NCBI GenBank assembly: GCA_038043285.1 | Contig: JBBTCJ010000068.1 | Coordinates: forward strand, 1 to 63,884 | Direction: 5' to 3' | Length of the DNA stretch: 63,884 nt | DNA from: JBBTCJ01 sp038043285 | GTDB lineage: Bacteria > Planctomycetota > Phycisphaerae > UBA1845 | In this document: piece by piece, positions 56,434-63,884 of the stretch | Layout of the letters: each line of letters starts with the position of its first letter | Position numbering within the stretch: position 1 is the stretch's first letter | Notes under the pieces: model-generated | Databases searched by the model: none | Told to the model about the DNA's origin: nothing | The model's input: the letters and a program-made list of their open reading frames with translations, nothing else | Position numbers and translations under genes: made by a program

Positions 56434-59400
56434 TTACGCGGCGGACAGGCTCCGCCGACCAAAGAAAATCTTGCCGCCGGTCAGAAGCAGCAGACTCAGC
56501 ACCACCAGCCCCCACTCCGACACGGTGGGAATCGGGCAGAATTCGTGTATCACCGGAACGATGCAATCAGCAGCAATGTTTCCGCATTCGTCGCGAGCCT
56601 CGCAACTGATGGTCACTGAGTCGGACTCCACCGGATCATTCAGCGGTTTTCCGTCGCTTCGGGTGCAGGTCACATCGCACATGCCGCAGCTGTCGGTGCA
56701 CGTCGGAGGCGTAAACGGAACGGGTTGCCCCGGACACACCGCGACGCTCGTCGGACAGTTTTGCATCGTTGGCGGATGCGTGTCGATGATCAGAATGTGC
56801 TGAACGCATTGGGTGACGTTTCCAGTGTTTCCCGTCGCGACGATGGACGTGGCCCCTCCGTCCGTCGCGCTGATGGTACGCGTAACGTCAAGCTTTGGCA
56901 GCGGACTGATACCGGCGACCACCTGGGGCGTACAGTCCTTCACGGTCTGTTCGACTTCGATGGTGATCTCGGGATCGGGGTCGCAATTGTCGGTCACGAT
57001 CGGATCGCCGAAATCGCCGATGGCGTCACACTGGAAGGTGAGATCCGGCGGACAGATGATGACCGGCGCCGTGGTGTCCACGATTCGGATCGTGTGCTGG
57101 CAGCTGGCCGACTTGCCGCAAGCGTTGGTGACCGTGCAGGTGCGGGTGACCGTGCTCTCCTGCGTAAGTTTGCCGGGAACCACGACCTCGACGCATTCCA
57201 CGGTCGCACTCGGCGTGCAAGTATCATTGACCGTCGGGTCGCCGAAACTGCCCACCGCGTCGCACTCGTACGTCAGGTCGGGTGGACAGGTGATGCCCGG
57301 CGTGGGGCAGGTATACACGCAGAGGTCGCCGGCCTCGTCGCACGAATCTTGCGTGCAGGCGACGAGGTCGTCACACGGCGGATCCCCCGGTACGCACACG
57401 GCAGCCAGGCACGTTTCGTCGCCGTTGCAGTAGAGACCGTCTCCGCAGGACGTGCCGTCGGGCGCGTCCGGAAGATCGACGCAGGTGCCAGACAGTGGGT
57501 TACATTCCTGCCCGCTCTCACATGGGGGAACGGCCCCGGCGCATGAAACCTCGCTGAGCCTCGCGCATTGCCCCAGGCCGTTGCAGTGATCGTGGGTACA
57601 GAGATTGCCGTCCGCCTCGCACGGCGTGCTCAGCACCGGATCGGAAAGCTGATCGCACGCGCCGGTGGCCGGGTTGCACCGCGTTCCGGCGTCACAGAAT
57701 CCCGTCGGACCCGGACAGACGCGGTCTTCGATAAACACGCAGGCGCCTGTCCCGTCGCACTCTTCCAGGGTGCAGCGGTCGTTGTCGCCTTCGCACGGCG
57801 TTCCCGCGGCCGGGTCGGTCAGATTCATGCACATGCCGGTTCGGGATGCGCAAACCTGCCCGGCGTCGCACGGACCGGATGGATCGAGGCACACGACGTC
57901 ATCCAGGAACACGCAACTTCCGGTCCCGTCACAATGATCATTGGTACAGAGATCACCATCCCGCTCGCAGGGCGTGCTGAGAGGCTTCGGCGATAGGACG
58001 CAATTGCCGGTCGTCGGATTGCAGGCTGCGGTGGTGCAAGGACCGGCCAGCCCGGAACAATCGACCGCACCGACCGGCGCGCACCCGCCGCTGCCGTTGC
58101 ATTCCTCGATAGTGCACAGATTTCCGTCCGCCTCGCACGGTGTTCCGCTCGGCGGGTTGGGAAGCATGACGCACTGCCCGGTCTGCGGATCGCATTGCTC
58201 GCCGGCGCTGCAGGTGTCGCCGCTGCCGCAGACGACGTTGTTGTACGTCACGCAGGCTCCGGCACCGTCGCAGTGGTCGATCGTGCAGGCGTTGTCATCT
58301 CGATTGCACGGCGTGCTCAGCGGAGGATCGGGCAGCGGGTTGCACCCGCCGGTGCTCGGATCACACACGGTTCCGCCGTCACAAACGTGGATCGGCCCGG
58401 GGCACGATACGTTGTTGTAAGTCACGCACAAACCCTGACCGTCACAATGGTCGATCGTGCAGAAGCTTGCGTCCGCCTCGCACGAAGTGCTCAGCGGCGC
58501 GTCCGCCTGGGCAACGCACAACCCGGTGCCCGGGCTGCATACCTCTCCGCCGTCGCACGGCGGGTTGGGGGCCTGACAGCTTACGTCATCAAAGGTCACG
58601 CAGGCGCCGCTGCCGTTGCAATGGTCGATGGTGCAAAGGTTGCCGTCGGCCTCGCAGGTCGTGCTCAGCGGAAGCGGCGGGTTGGAACATGAATCGTTGA
58701 TCTCGTCGCAAACGCAACCCGTGCAGGGGTTGCCGTCGTCGCACTTTCCCCCGGACGAACAGGCGTCCGCCGGGCAAAACGGCAAACGCACGTCGGCGCC
58801 CTTGAGCTGGTTGTCTTGCGATCCCAGCGAAATCCCGTCCACGTTGCTGAGCTTGAAGTGGTACGGTCCACCGCTGATGGCCGAAGCCCCGCGCCCGGCG
58901 CCATACCCGATCCCTATGCCGGTCGCGCCGTCGATCCCGACGGAAATATGGCCGGCGACCTCGACGAGAACCATCGCCGCGTCTGAGGTCCAATGAACCG
59001 TGTAGGCGGCATCCGAATCGGAACCGCCGGTGTACCCGTCGAAGGTCATGGACACGCCGGTCAGCGCGCTCGCCGAGGACGGGGCACAAATGCGGAACGT
59101 TCGATTACCCATGCTCGACTCGTAGGCGGTCACGCTCGCGGCGACGTTGTCGCCCAAGAGTGTTCCCATGTTGTCGGGCAGATTGGCGTTGACGCAGTTG
59201 GTGCTTGCCGAGAGCGCCGTGCAGAGGGCGGTCGTCGCCGGCGGGCCGATCGCGGGACCGCACTCATCGACGAACAGATCGGCGAGCAGACCCGGCGGAG
59301 GAGGTTCCAGCAGGTTGGCGGCGGCGTACGCCTGGCTCCAAGAGGTCAGATAGTCGTAGGCATGAATGGTCGCGCTCTTGTTCGCCTGATGGCTGAGCGA

Positions 59401-59730
59401 CAGCGCGTGGGTGTTGCCGGACGTCGCCGGAATGTCCTCCAGGATCGCCCGTTGCGGAACGGACATCCCCTCCAGATACAGCGAGTTGTTTTGCTGCAGG
59501 ATGGAGTTGATCCACTTGATGCCGCCCAGCGTCGGATCCTCGTTGGCCGGTTGACGAAAATCAGTCCCGATCGAGGTGGTCACCGTGATCTGGGCACGAA
59601 CGAGAATCGGCAGCGCGCAAAACCCGATGCCCACACAAACCATCAGGCCGGAGAACCGGACCGAGGGTCGGCGAAGCCATTGCGAAGCAGACGAAATCCA
59701 ACGCGGAAAAGTCCGATAGGCGGGGCGCAT
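56434..59730 (-). CDS. Secreted cysteine-repeat protein with HYR-like domains and IPTL-CTERM-like tail
   Basis: 1098 residues from the ATG at 59730, GGGAG eight bases upstream. A signal (about 26-46, GLMVCVGIGFCALPILVRAQ) is followed by a beta-rich region (about 50-310). Then come about a dozen tandem Cys repeats (CEADGNLCTIDHCNGSGACV, next CDGGEVCSPGTGLCV type, 325-790). Two or three HYR-like domains follow (TCPPDLTYECDAVGSFGDPT and related). The C-terminus is IPTVSEWGLVVLSLLLLTGG with KIFFGRR, a variant of the IPTL-CTERM sorting signal: motif, membrane helix, Arg cluster. Processing by an exosortase-like enzyme is implied; none is encoded here. A good promoter lies at 59828-59857. Confidence 0.87.
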   Translation of the reverse strand: MRPAYRTFPRWISSASQWLRRPSVRFSGLMVCVGIGFCALPILVRAQITVTTSIGTDFRQPANEDPTLGGIKWINSILQQNNSLYLEGMSVPQRAILEDIPATSGNTHALSLSHQANKSATIHAYDYLTSWSQAYAAANLLEPPPPGLLADLFVDECGPAIGPPATTALCTALSASTNCVNANLPDNMGTLLGDNVAASVTAYESSMGNRTFRICAPSSASALTGVSMTFDGYTGGSDSDAAYTVHWTSDAAMVLVEVAGHISVGIDGATGIGIGYGAGRGASAISGGPYHFKLSNVDGISLGSQDNQLKGADVRLPFCPADACSSGGKCDDGNPCTGCVCDEINDSCSNPPLPLSTTCEADGNLCTIDHCNGSGACVTFDDVSCQAPNPPCDGGEVCSPGTGLCVAQADAPLSTSCEADASFCTIDHCDGQGLCVTYNNVSCPGPIHVCDGGTVCDPSTGGCNPLPDPPLSTPCNRDDNACTIDHCDGAGACVTYNNVVCGSGDTCSAGEQCDPQTGQCVMLPNPPSGTPCEADGNLCTIEECNGSGGCAPVGAVDCSGLAGPCTTAACNPTTGNCVLSPKPLSTPCERDGDLCTNDHCDGTGSCVFLDDVVCLDPSGPCDAGQVCASRTGMCMNLTDPAAGTPCEGDNDRCTLEECDGTGACVFIEDRVCPGPTGFCDAGTRCNPATGACDQLSDPVLSTPCEADGNLCTHDHCNGLGQCARLSEVSCAGAVPPCESGQECNPLSGTCVDLPDAPDGTSCGDGLYCNGDETCLAAVCVPGDPPCDDLVACTQDSCDEAGDLCVYTCPTPGITCPPDLTYECDAVGSFGDPTVNDTCTPSATVECVEVVVPGKLTQESTVTRTCTVTNACGKSASCQHTIRIVDTTAPVIICPPDLTFQCDAIGDFGDPIVTDNCDPDPEITIEVEQTVKDCTPQVVAGISPLPKLDVTRTISATDGGATSIVATGNTGNVTQCVQHILIIDTHPPTMQNCPTSVAVCPGQPVPFTPPTCTDSCGMCDVTCTRSDGKPLNDPVESDSVTISCEARDECGNIAADCIVPVIHEFCPIPTVSEWGLVVLSLLLLTGGKIFFGRRSLSAA

Positions 59731-59827
59731 CACTTCTCTCCCAGTTCCACAACGATCCACGGCCAAGTTCGCAGCAGCACATTGCGTCCGGGTGGACGGA
59801 TGGCGCTCGCGAAAAGTTCAAGGCCGT

Positions 59828-59857
59828 ATCTTACGCATTTTTACGGCGGCCTGTCAA
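59828..59857 (-). promoter_or_regulatory. Sigma70-type promoter for the CTERM-tailed protein
   Basis: On the minus strand, a consensus TTGACA (59857-59852) and TAAGAT (59833-59828) are 18 bases apart, about 100 bases before the ATG at 59730. It lies in the 445-base divergent region 59731-60175. Confidence 0.75.
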
Positions 59858-60072
59858 CCAGATTCTCAGGAAGCGTTATTCCAGGCCCAAGGGGGGTCCG
59901 CGGCGTATTGACGCAGACCTTGGTGCCAACGATCAAGTAGTCCTCCTTTATCCGGTTATCCCGTCTTGCCAAATCACTACTGGATCGCCCAAGGTTCGTC
60001 CGAATAAGTTAACTGGCGCTGTTCAGGTTGGTTGGTCCGGGAAGGATTGACCGGCGCGACCAGAGAAAAGTG

Positions 60073-60101
60073 TTGACGCGACGATGTGCGGTGTGTATCG
60101 T
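60073..60101 (+). promoter_or_regulatory. Sigma70-type promoter for the HTH-receiver gene
   Basis: TTGACG at 60073-60078 and TATCGT at 60096-60101 are separated by 17 bases; the ATG is at 60176. Together with the opposite promoter at 59828-59857 it makes the region divergent. Nothing else was recognised between 59858 and 60072. Confidence 0.6.
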
Positions 60102-60175
60102 ATAGGAAATATAGGGGGGTTGGACAAATTGCGAAGAATTGGGGATGCATCGGAGGCAGCCTCGGAGATCGGATC

Positions 60176-60775
60176 ATGGCGGATGGATTGCAAACGAAAC
60201 AACTGCAAACGAAACAAGTGTTCACGACCGGCGAGGTCGCGCAGATCTGCAAGGTGAGCCAGCAGACCGTAATCCGCTGTTTCGACAGCGGACGGTTGAA
60301 GGGCTTTCGGGTGCCGGGGTCGCGCTTTCGACGAATTCCGCGGGACGCGCTGGTGGCGTTCATGAAAGGCAACCAGATTCCAATGGAGAATCTGGAGACC
60401 GGCAAGCGGCGGATTCTGGTGGTCGACGACGACGAAGCGATCATCGAGATGTTCTCGGACTTGCTGGAGCGCGACGGGCGGTTCGAAGTGCGGACCGCGA
60501 CCACGGGCTACGACGCGGGAATCATGACCGAACAGTTTCGTCCGGACGTTTTGCTGCTGGACTACAAGCTTCCGGACATCAACGGGACGGCCGTCTGTCG
60601 CACGATCCGGGGGAACGCGGCGTTTCGGCACATGCAGATCCTCATCATCAGCGGCGTGGCCGACCCGGATGAGGTAGAGGAGTTACGACGCGCCGGGGCG
60701 AACGAGTTCATTCGCAAGCCGTTCGACATTACCAATGTCATCAACCGCGTCGCGGAGTTACTGAAGGTGGCGTAG
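60176..60775 (+). CDS. Response regulator with N-terminal excisionase/MerR-type HTH and receiver domain
   Basis: 199 residues from the ATG at 60176 (GGAG eight bases upstream). The N-terminal 65 residues are a winged-HTH of the excisionase/MerR type (FTTGEVAQICKVSQQTVIRC, RLKGFRVPGSRFRRI). The receiver domain follows (about 78-199): acidic pair Asp84/Asp85 in ILVVDDDEA, phospho-acceptor Asp129 in LLLDYKLPDINGT, Ser in ISGVAD and the conserved Lys in IRKPF. HTH before receiver is the reverse of most response regulators. A tandem repeat at the N-terminus (LQTKQLQTKQ) is visible. It is probably cotranscribed with the kinase that follows 46 bases downstream. Confidence 0.9.
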   Translation: MADGLQTKQLQTKQVFTTGEVAQICKVSQQTVIRCFDSGRLKGFRVPGSRFRRIPRDALVAFMKGNQIPMENLETGKRRILVVDDDEAIIEMFSDLLERDGRFEVRTATTGYDAGIMTEQFRPDVLLLDYKLPDINGTAVCRTIRGNAAFRHMQILIISGVADPDEVEELRRAGANEFIRKPFDITNVINRVAELLKVA

Positions 60776-60821
60776 CCGTTCGCGGCGGCGCGGCGGGTCA
60801 AGCCGGGGGGTGTTGCATCCA

Positions 60822-63065
60822 ATGGCCATGGTCGCGCCGTCACCACCGAGCGTCGTGCCCGTTCCGCGCGAACGGGTGGAGCTGATTCTCGGACACGTCG
60901 ATCGCCTGCCGACGCTTCCGCCGGTGGCGGCCAAACTGCTCTCTGTCGTTTCTTCGGAGGCGTCCTCGGCGCAGGACGTGGCCCGGATTCTGCGGTTGGA
61001 CGCCTCATTGACCACGGGCATTCTGCGAATGCTGCGTCGCGCCGACCTGGGGGTCCGAAATGATCGCGTGACCATCGACCAGGCGGTAGCACTGCTCGGG
61101 CTGCGAGCGGTGCGCAATGCGGTGCTTTCAGAACAGGTTTTTTCGGTGTTTTCAGGGCGCGGCGAGGACGTCGACCCGGAGACGCGCAAGGGACTTTGGC
61201 GGCACAACCTGGCGGTGGCCTGCGCCGCGGAGGGACTGGCGGAGCGTTTGAACGATCGAGGACTTGCGTCCGACGCCTTCGTCTGCGGGCTGCTGCACGA
61301 CGTCGGAAAGATTGCGTTACAGGCGTGCCTTCCCAAGAGCTATGCACGGGTGGTGCAGTTGGTCAACGCGAAGCGTCGCTGCATCAATGACGTCGAACGA
61401 GACGTTCTGGGATTGGACCACACGGTGGCCGGGAAGCGCCTTGCGGCGCGGTGGGGTTTGCCGCAGGCGATCATCGACGCGATCTGGCTGCACCACCAGG
61501 ATCCCGATGCTCTTCCCGCGTCGGTGCAGAATCGCAAGCTGGTGGCCATCGTCCACGCGGCGGACGCCCTGGTGCGACGAACGGGCATCGGGTTTTCGGG
61601 GTATCAGCCTTGTGAGGATATTGAGGCTTCTTCGGGGTTGGAGCTTGGTCCAGAGGATTTCGGCGCGGTGGCCGCCTCGCTTCCCAAGCGGATGGCGCCA
61701 CTGGTGGAGACGCTGGGGCTGGACGCGGAAGTCTCGTTGGACGAATCGTTGCAGATCGTCGCCGAGCGACTGGCGCAGCACAACGCGGAGCTCAGCGAGC
61801 AGAACCGGACTCTGTCGATCCCTGCGGCGTTGTTCGGCGTCGTTCAACGATTCACCCAGGCTGCGACGGGGGTACGAGATGCGGTACAGGTGTGCGAGGC
61901 CGCGGCGGAGGCGTTGCGAGCCGGGCTGCCGGTGCGTGCGGCGTGCGTGGCGCTAAGCCGCGGCGATGCCCTCCCGCCGGCGATCGCCTGGAGCGCCATC
62001 CCCGGTGAATCCTCGCCTCAGGCAAGCGACGGGCTGAGCGCGACGTTTTCCGCATTGTGCGAGGCGGCGTCATCGGCGACGGCGCTGCGTCCGGCGCCGT
62101 TGGCGGCCGGGCCGCTTTGGCGGGAATGCCTGAGAGAGGCTCCTCCGTCCACGCTTTGGATGCTGCGTCTGGGACCGGAACCCTTGGGAGTCGTGCTGTT
62201 CGACGCGGATACGGCGGCGATCGCTCCGTTCATCGACGCGGTGGGCGAGATGGCGGCCCTGGCGCGAACCTTCACGCTGGCGCTGTCGGCCGCAGTGGAT
62301 ACGTCGCGAGCGGAGCACATGACCGACGAGCTGCTGGACGTGAATCGTCGGCTCCGGGACGCGCAGGCGGGGCTGGTGCGGATGCGGTCGATGTCGATGA
62401 TCACGGAGATGGCGGGCGGGGCGGCGCACGAGATGAACAACCCTCTGGCGGTGATTTCCGGGCGGGCGCAGATGGAACTCGCAACGGCCGAATCTGCGGA
62501 GCGCCGCAAGGCCATGGAGACGATCGTCGAGCAGACCAAGAAGGCGGCGCAAATTGTGCTTGAGCTGATGCAGTTCGCCAAGCCCGATCCGCCCAAGCCG
62601 GTTCAACAGTCGTTGGGGGGGGCGATCGAGGCGTGCTTCCAGCATTGGCAGGCGTCGCTGGGGGAACGCTCGGAACGGCTCTCCGCCCAGGTGCTCGACG
62701 AAAACGCCGTCATCTACGCTGACGCGGCGCACGTGATGGAAATCCTCAATCGGGTCGTGGAAAACGCGGCCTGGGCAACCGACGGGAACGGCGGGCGGAT
62801 TGCGGTTCATTCGCGCTCGCGATCGTCCGATGAAGCCGTGCGCATCGTGGTCGAGGACGGCGGCGTTGGCATGACGCCGCAGGTGCTCGAGCACGCCCTC
62901 GACCCGTTCTATTCGCACCGCCCTGCCGGGCGGGGACGGGGCCTGGGACTCTCGCGGGCCTATCGACTCGCAGAGGTCAACGGCGGACGACTGTGGCTCC
63001 AATCTACGCCCAACGTCGGAACGACCGTCACCATCGAGCTTCCGTCGCGCGCACCGATCGCGTAA
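60822..63065 (+). CDS. HDOD-domain sensor histidine kinase
   Basis: 747 residues from the ATG at 60822; the GTG at 60810 or ATG at 60828 are alternatives, with GGGGGG at 60805-60810. The N-terminal HDOD domain (about 10-270) has LPTLPPVAAKLLSVV, LLGLRAVRNAVL and the HD-type GLLHDVGKIAL. A GAF-like region follows (about 325-490). The kinase core has the phospho-acceptor His536 in GGAAHEMNNPLAVISG, then N (EILNRVVENAAWA), G1 (VEDGGVGM) and G2 (GRGLGLSRAYRL) boxes. It should phosphorylate a receiver such as that of the preceding gene. HDOD domains connect to cyclic dinucleotide and stress signalling. No transmembrane segments are seen, so it is probably cytoplasmic. Confidence 0.92.
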   Translation: MAMVAPSPPSVVPVPRERVELILGHVDRLPTLPPVAAKLLSVVSSEASSAQDVARILRLDASLTTGILRMLRRADLGVRNDRVTIDQAVALLGLRAVRNAVLSEQVFSVFSGRGEDVDPETRKGLWRHNLAVACAAEGLAERLNDRGLASDAFVCGLLHDVGKIALQACLPKSYARVVQLVNAKRRCINDVERDVLGLDHTVAGKRLAARWGLPQAIIDAIWLHHQDPDALPASVQNRKLVAIVHAADALVRRTGIGFSGYQPCEDIEASSGLELGPEDFGAVAASLPKRMAPLVETLGLDAEVSLDESLQIVAERLAQHNAELSEQNRTLSIPAALFGVVQRFTQAATGVRDAVQVCEAAAEALRAGLPVRAACVALSRGDALPPAIAWSAIPGESSPQASDGLSATFSALCEAASSATALRPAPLAAGPLWRECLREAPPSTLWMLRLGPEPLGVVLFDADTAAIAPFIDAVGEMAALARTFTLALSAAVDTSRAEHMTDELLDVNRRLRDAQAGLVRMRSMSMITEMAGGAAHEMNNPLAVISGRAQMELATAESAERRKAMETIVEQTKKAAQIVLELMQFAKPDPPKPVQQSLGGAIEACFQHWQASLGERSERLSAQVLDENAVIYADAAHVMEILNRVVENAAWATDGNGGRIAVHSRSRSSDEAVRIVVEDGGVGMTPQVLEHALDPFYSHRPAGRGRGLGLSRAYRLAEVNGGRLWLQSTPNVGTTVTIELPSRAPIA

Positions 63066-63110
63066 CGCCTACCTCATCCAATCATCGTGTTGTGTCCGTC
63101 GTCCAAGACG

Positions 63111-63132
63111 GGCCGCTCCCTCACGGTCGCGG
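63111..63132. repeat. Single CCGCTCCCTCACGGTCGCGG arm
   Basis: Same arm as in the complete elements at 11341-11410 and 24215-24287, here with no partner nearby. It lies between the kinase and the degenerate receiver genes. Confidence 0.75.
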
Positions 63133-63160
63133 TATGGGGTGGCTTCGCAGTAAGGTTGAA

Positions 63161-63184
63161 ATCGGCGATCGGCAATCGGCAATT
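63161..63184. repeat. Heptamer repeat in inverted orientation
   Basis: ATCGGCGATCGGCAATCGGC then AATT: the reverse complement of the GATTGCC unit at 8660-8681 and 22495-22526, directly downstream of a single palindrome arm. Confidence 0.6.
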
Positions 63185-63233
63185 CGACCGCTCGCTTGCG
63201 CCCCCGGCAAAGGGACGGGAGGATCCGCCGCCC

Positions 63234-63788
63234 GTGGCTGATCGCCCCTACAAGATCATGCTCGTGGAGCCGGATCCGCCGCTGGTGGAGATCCTGGTCC
63301 ACGTTTTCTCCGAGCAGTTCGAGGCGCACATCACCTGCGTGGCCGAGGCCAAGACCTGCTTGGACGTTGAGCTGGTCGAGCCGCACGATCTGGTCGTGGC
63401 GGAGCGGGACTTGTCCGATGCGAAAGGGCTGGCTCTGGCGGAGCAGTTGCTGGCGCTGAGTCATCGTCCGGTCATCCTTCTGGGCGAGAATTGGTCGGCG
63501 TCGGAGTCGCTTGCAGCCCTGCGCATGGGGGTCAAGGATCTCTTGACCAAGCCGTTTCCCGTTGCCGAGCTGGTGGAAACGTCTCGCCGGGCGTTGTACG
63601 GCATGGCGTTGAAGCGCAAGCACCAGGTGAGATATCACCGTCTTCGGGAGATGGTTCGGCGAGCGGTCCGCGAGCGGCGGGATTTGAACAGCCGCATTGA
63701 CCTGGTCTGCCGCGACCTTGTCGAAGCCCAGCGACGACTGGTGCGCCGGGTAGTGGAGCTGGAAGGCGCAAGGTCAACCAAGTACTAA
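63234..63788 (+). CDS. Degenerate receiver (pseudo-receiver) with C-terminal coiled coil
   Basis: 184 residues from the GTG at 63234 (GGGAGG at 63217-63222); the frame is open upstream through repeat sequence, so this start is preferred, with the ATG at 63258 as an alternative. The fold is a receiver: IMLVEPDPPLVEIL, then HDLVVAERDLSDAKG, VILLGEN and LLTKPF. The phospho-acceptor position is Glu57 instead of Asp, and the acidic pair is Glu-Pro. A Lys in TKPF is kept. This suggests a phosphorylation-independent or constitutively 'on' domain. The last 55 residues (LREMVRRAVRERRDLNSRID and on) look like a coiled coil. It follows the HDOD kinase and may be part of its pathway. Confidence 0.8.
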   Translation: MADRPYKIMLVEPDPPLVEILVHVFSEQFEAHITCVAEAKTCLDVELVEPHDLVVAERDLSDAKGLALAEQLLALSHRPVILLGENWSASESLAALRMGVKDLLTKPFPVAELVETSRRALYGMALKRKHQVRYHRLREMVRRAVRERRDLNSRIDLVCRDLVEAQRRLVRRVVELEGARSTKY

Positions 63789-63800
63789 TCCTGAGTGCTT

Positions 63801-63832
63801 AGTACAGCACCCCACAGGAGGGGTGCTGTACT
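63801..63832. terminator. Perfect 13-bp stem-loop after the pseudo-receiver gene
   Basis: AGTACAGCACCCC at 63801-63813 and its exact reverse complement at 63820-63832 enclose a 6-base loop. No T-run follows, so it may be a transcript end, processing site or repeat. GTACTAA at 63782-63788 can also pair with TTAGTAC at 63799-63805, giving an alternative fold that overlaps the stop codon. Confidence 0.5.
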
Positions 63833-63884
63833 AACCCGGATTTCTCACCGAGGGGATAGATAAAGGCTGCATCCTGTGGCATAA

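Overview
This window is GC-rich (about 63% by eye) and reads as a chromosomal segment of a member of the Planctomycetota, probably near the Phycisphaerae. The evidence is as follows. There is a PVC-type small basic protein (TIGR04137-like) at 1286-1579. Giant secreted proteins carry planctomycete-style cysteine motifs. Dockerin-like Asp-rich C-terminal tails occur, and an IPTL-CTERM-like sorting tail ends one secreted protein. The sdhCAB operon is of the Bacillus type. No rRNA, tRNA, CRISPR array, transposase or integrase was recognised.

Layout. 1-5274: envelope proteins (a SPOR-like membrane protein, a lipoprotein, an exported metal-site protein) and a TPR protein. 5367-7727: hslV-hslU and rpsU with a clear terminator. 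7878-11276: an SDR reductase, then on the minus strand an HtrA-like protease translationally coupled to a TlpA-like thioredoxin. 11444-17633: ileS, a GT4-like glycosyltransferase and two related lipoproteins. 18494-22422: sdhC, a DUF5076-like gene, sdhA and sdhB. 22497-28426: an exported transglutaminase-like protein, rph, a SPOR-like lipoprotein and a polytopic TPR protein. 28665-40630: two adjacent giant secreted cysteine-rich proteins that share a four-copy module. 40830-43791: a fatty acid desaturase and a DEAD-box helicase. 44078-46820: a decayed gene and a secreted protein of tandem cysteine repeats. 46960-51488: a divergent pair of multiheme c-type cytochromes (5 and 15 CxxCH), the larger with an NHL-type propeller. 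51544-56301: a dockerin-tailed protein, a HExxH membrane protein, an ABM-like enzyme, a His/Cys-repeat lipoprotein and a ThiO-like oxidase. 56434-63788: a cysteine-repeat/HYR/CTERM protein, divergent from an HTH-receiver regulator, an HDOD histidine kinase and a degenerate receiver.

The housekeeping blocks (hslUV, rpsU, ileS, sdhCAB, rph) alternate with a rich exported proteome. Two themes stand out. First, large disulfide-rich extracellular proteins carry an apparently unnamed KNRY/WGD/paired-helix module and sit near a two-gene multiheme cytochrome cluster. Second, several families of dispersed palindromic repeats are present. Copies of two families lie inside the 5' ends of four ORFs for exported proteins, always upstream of the predicted signal sequence. 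Statements about families rest on motif recognition by eye; no database search was possible.
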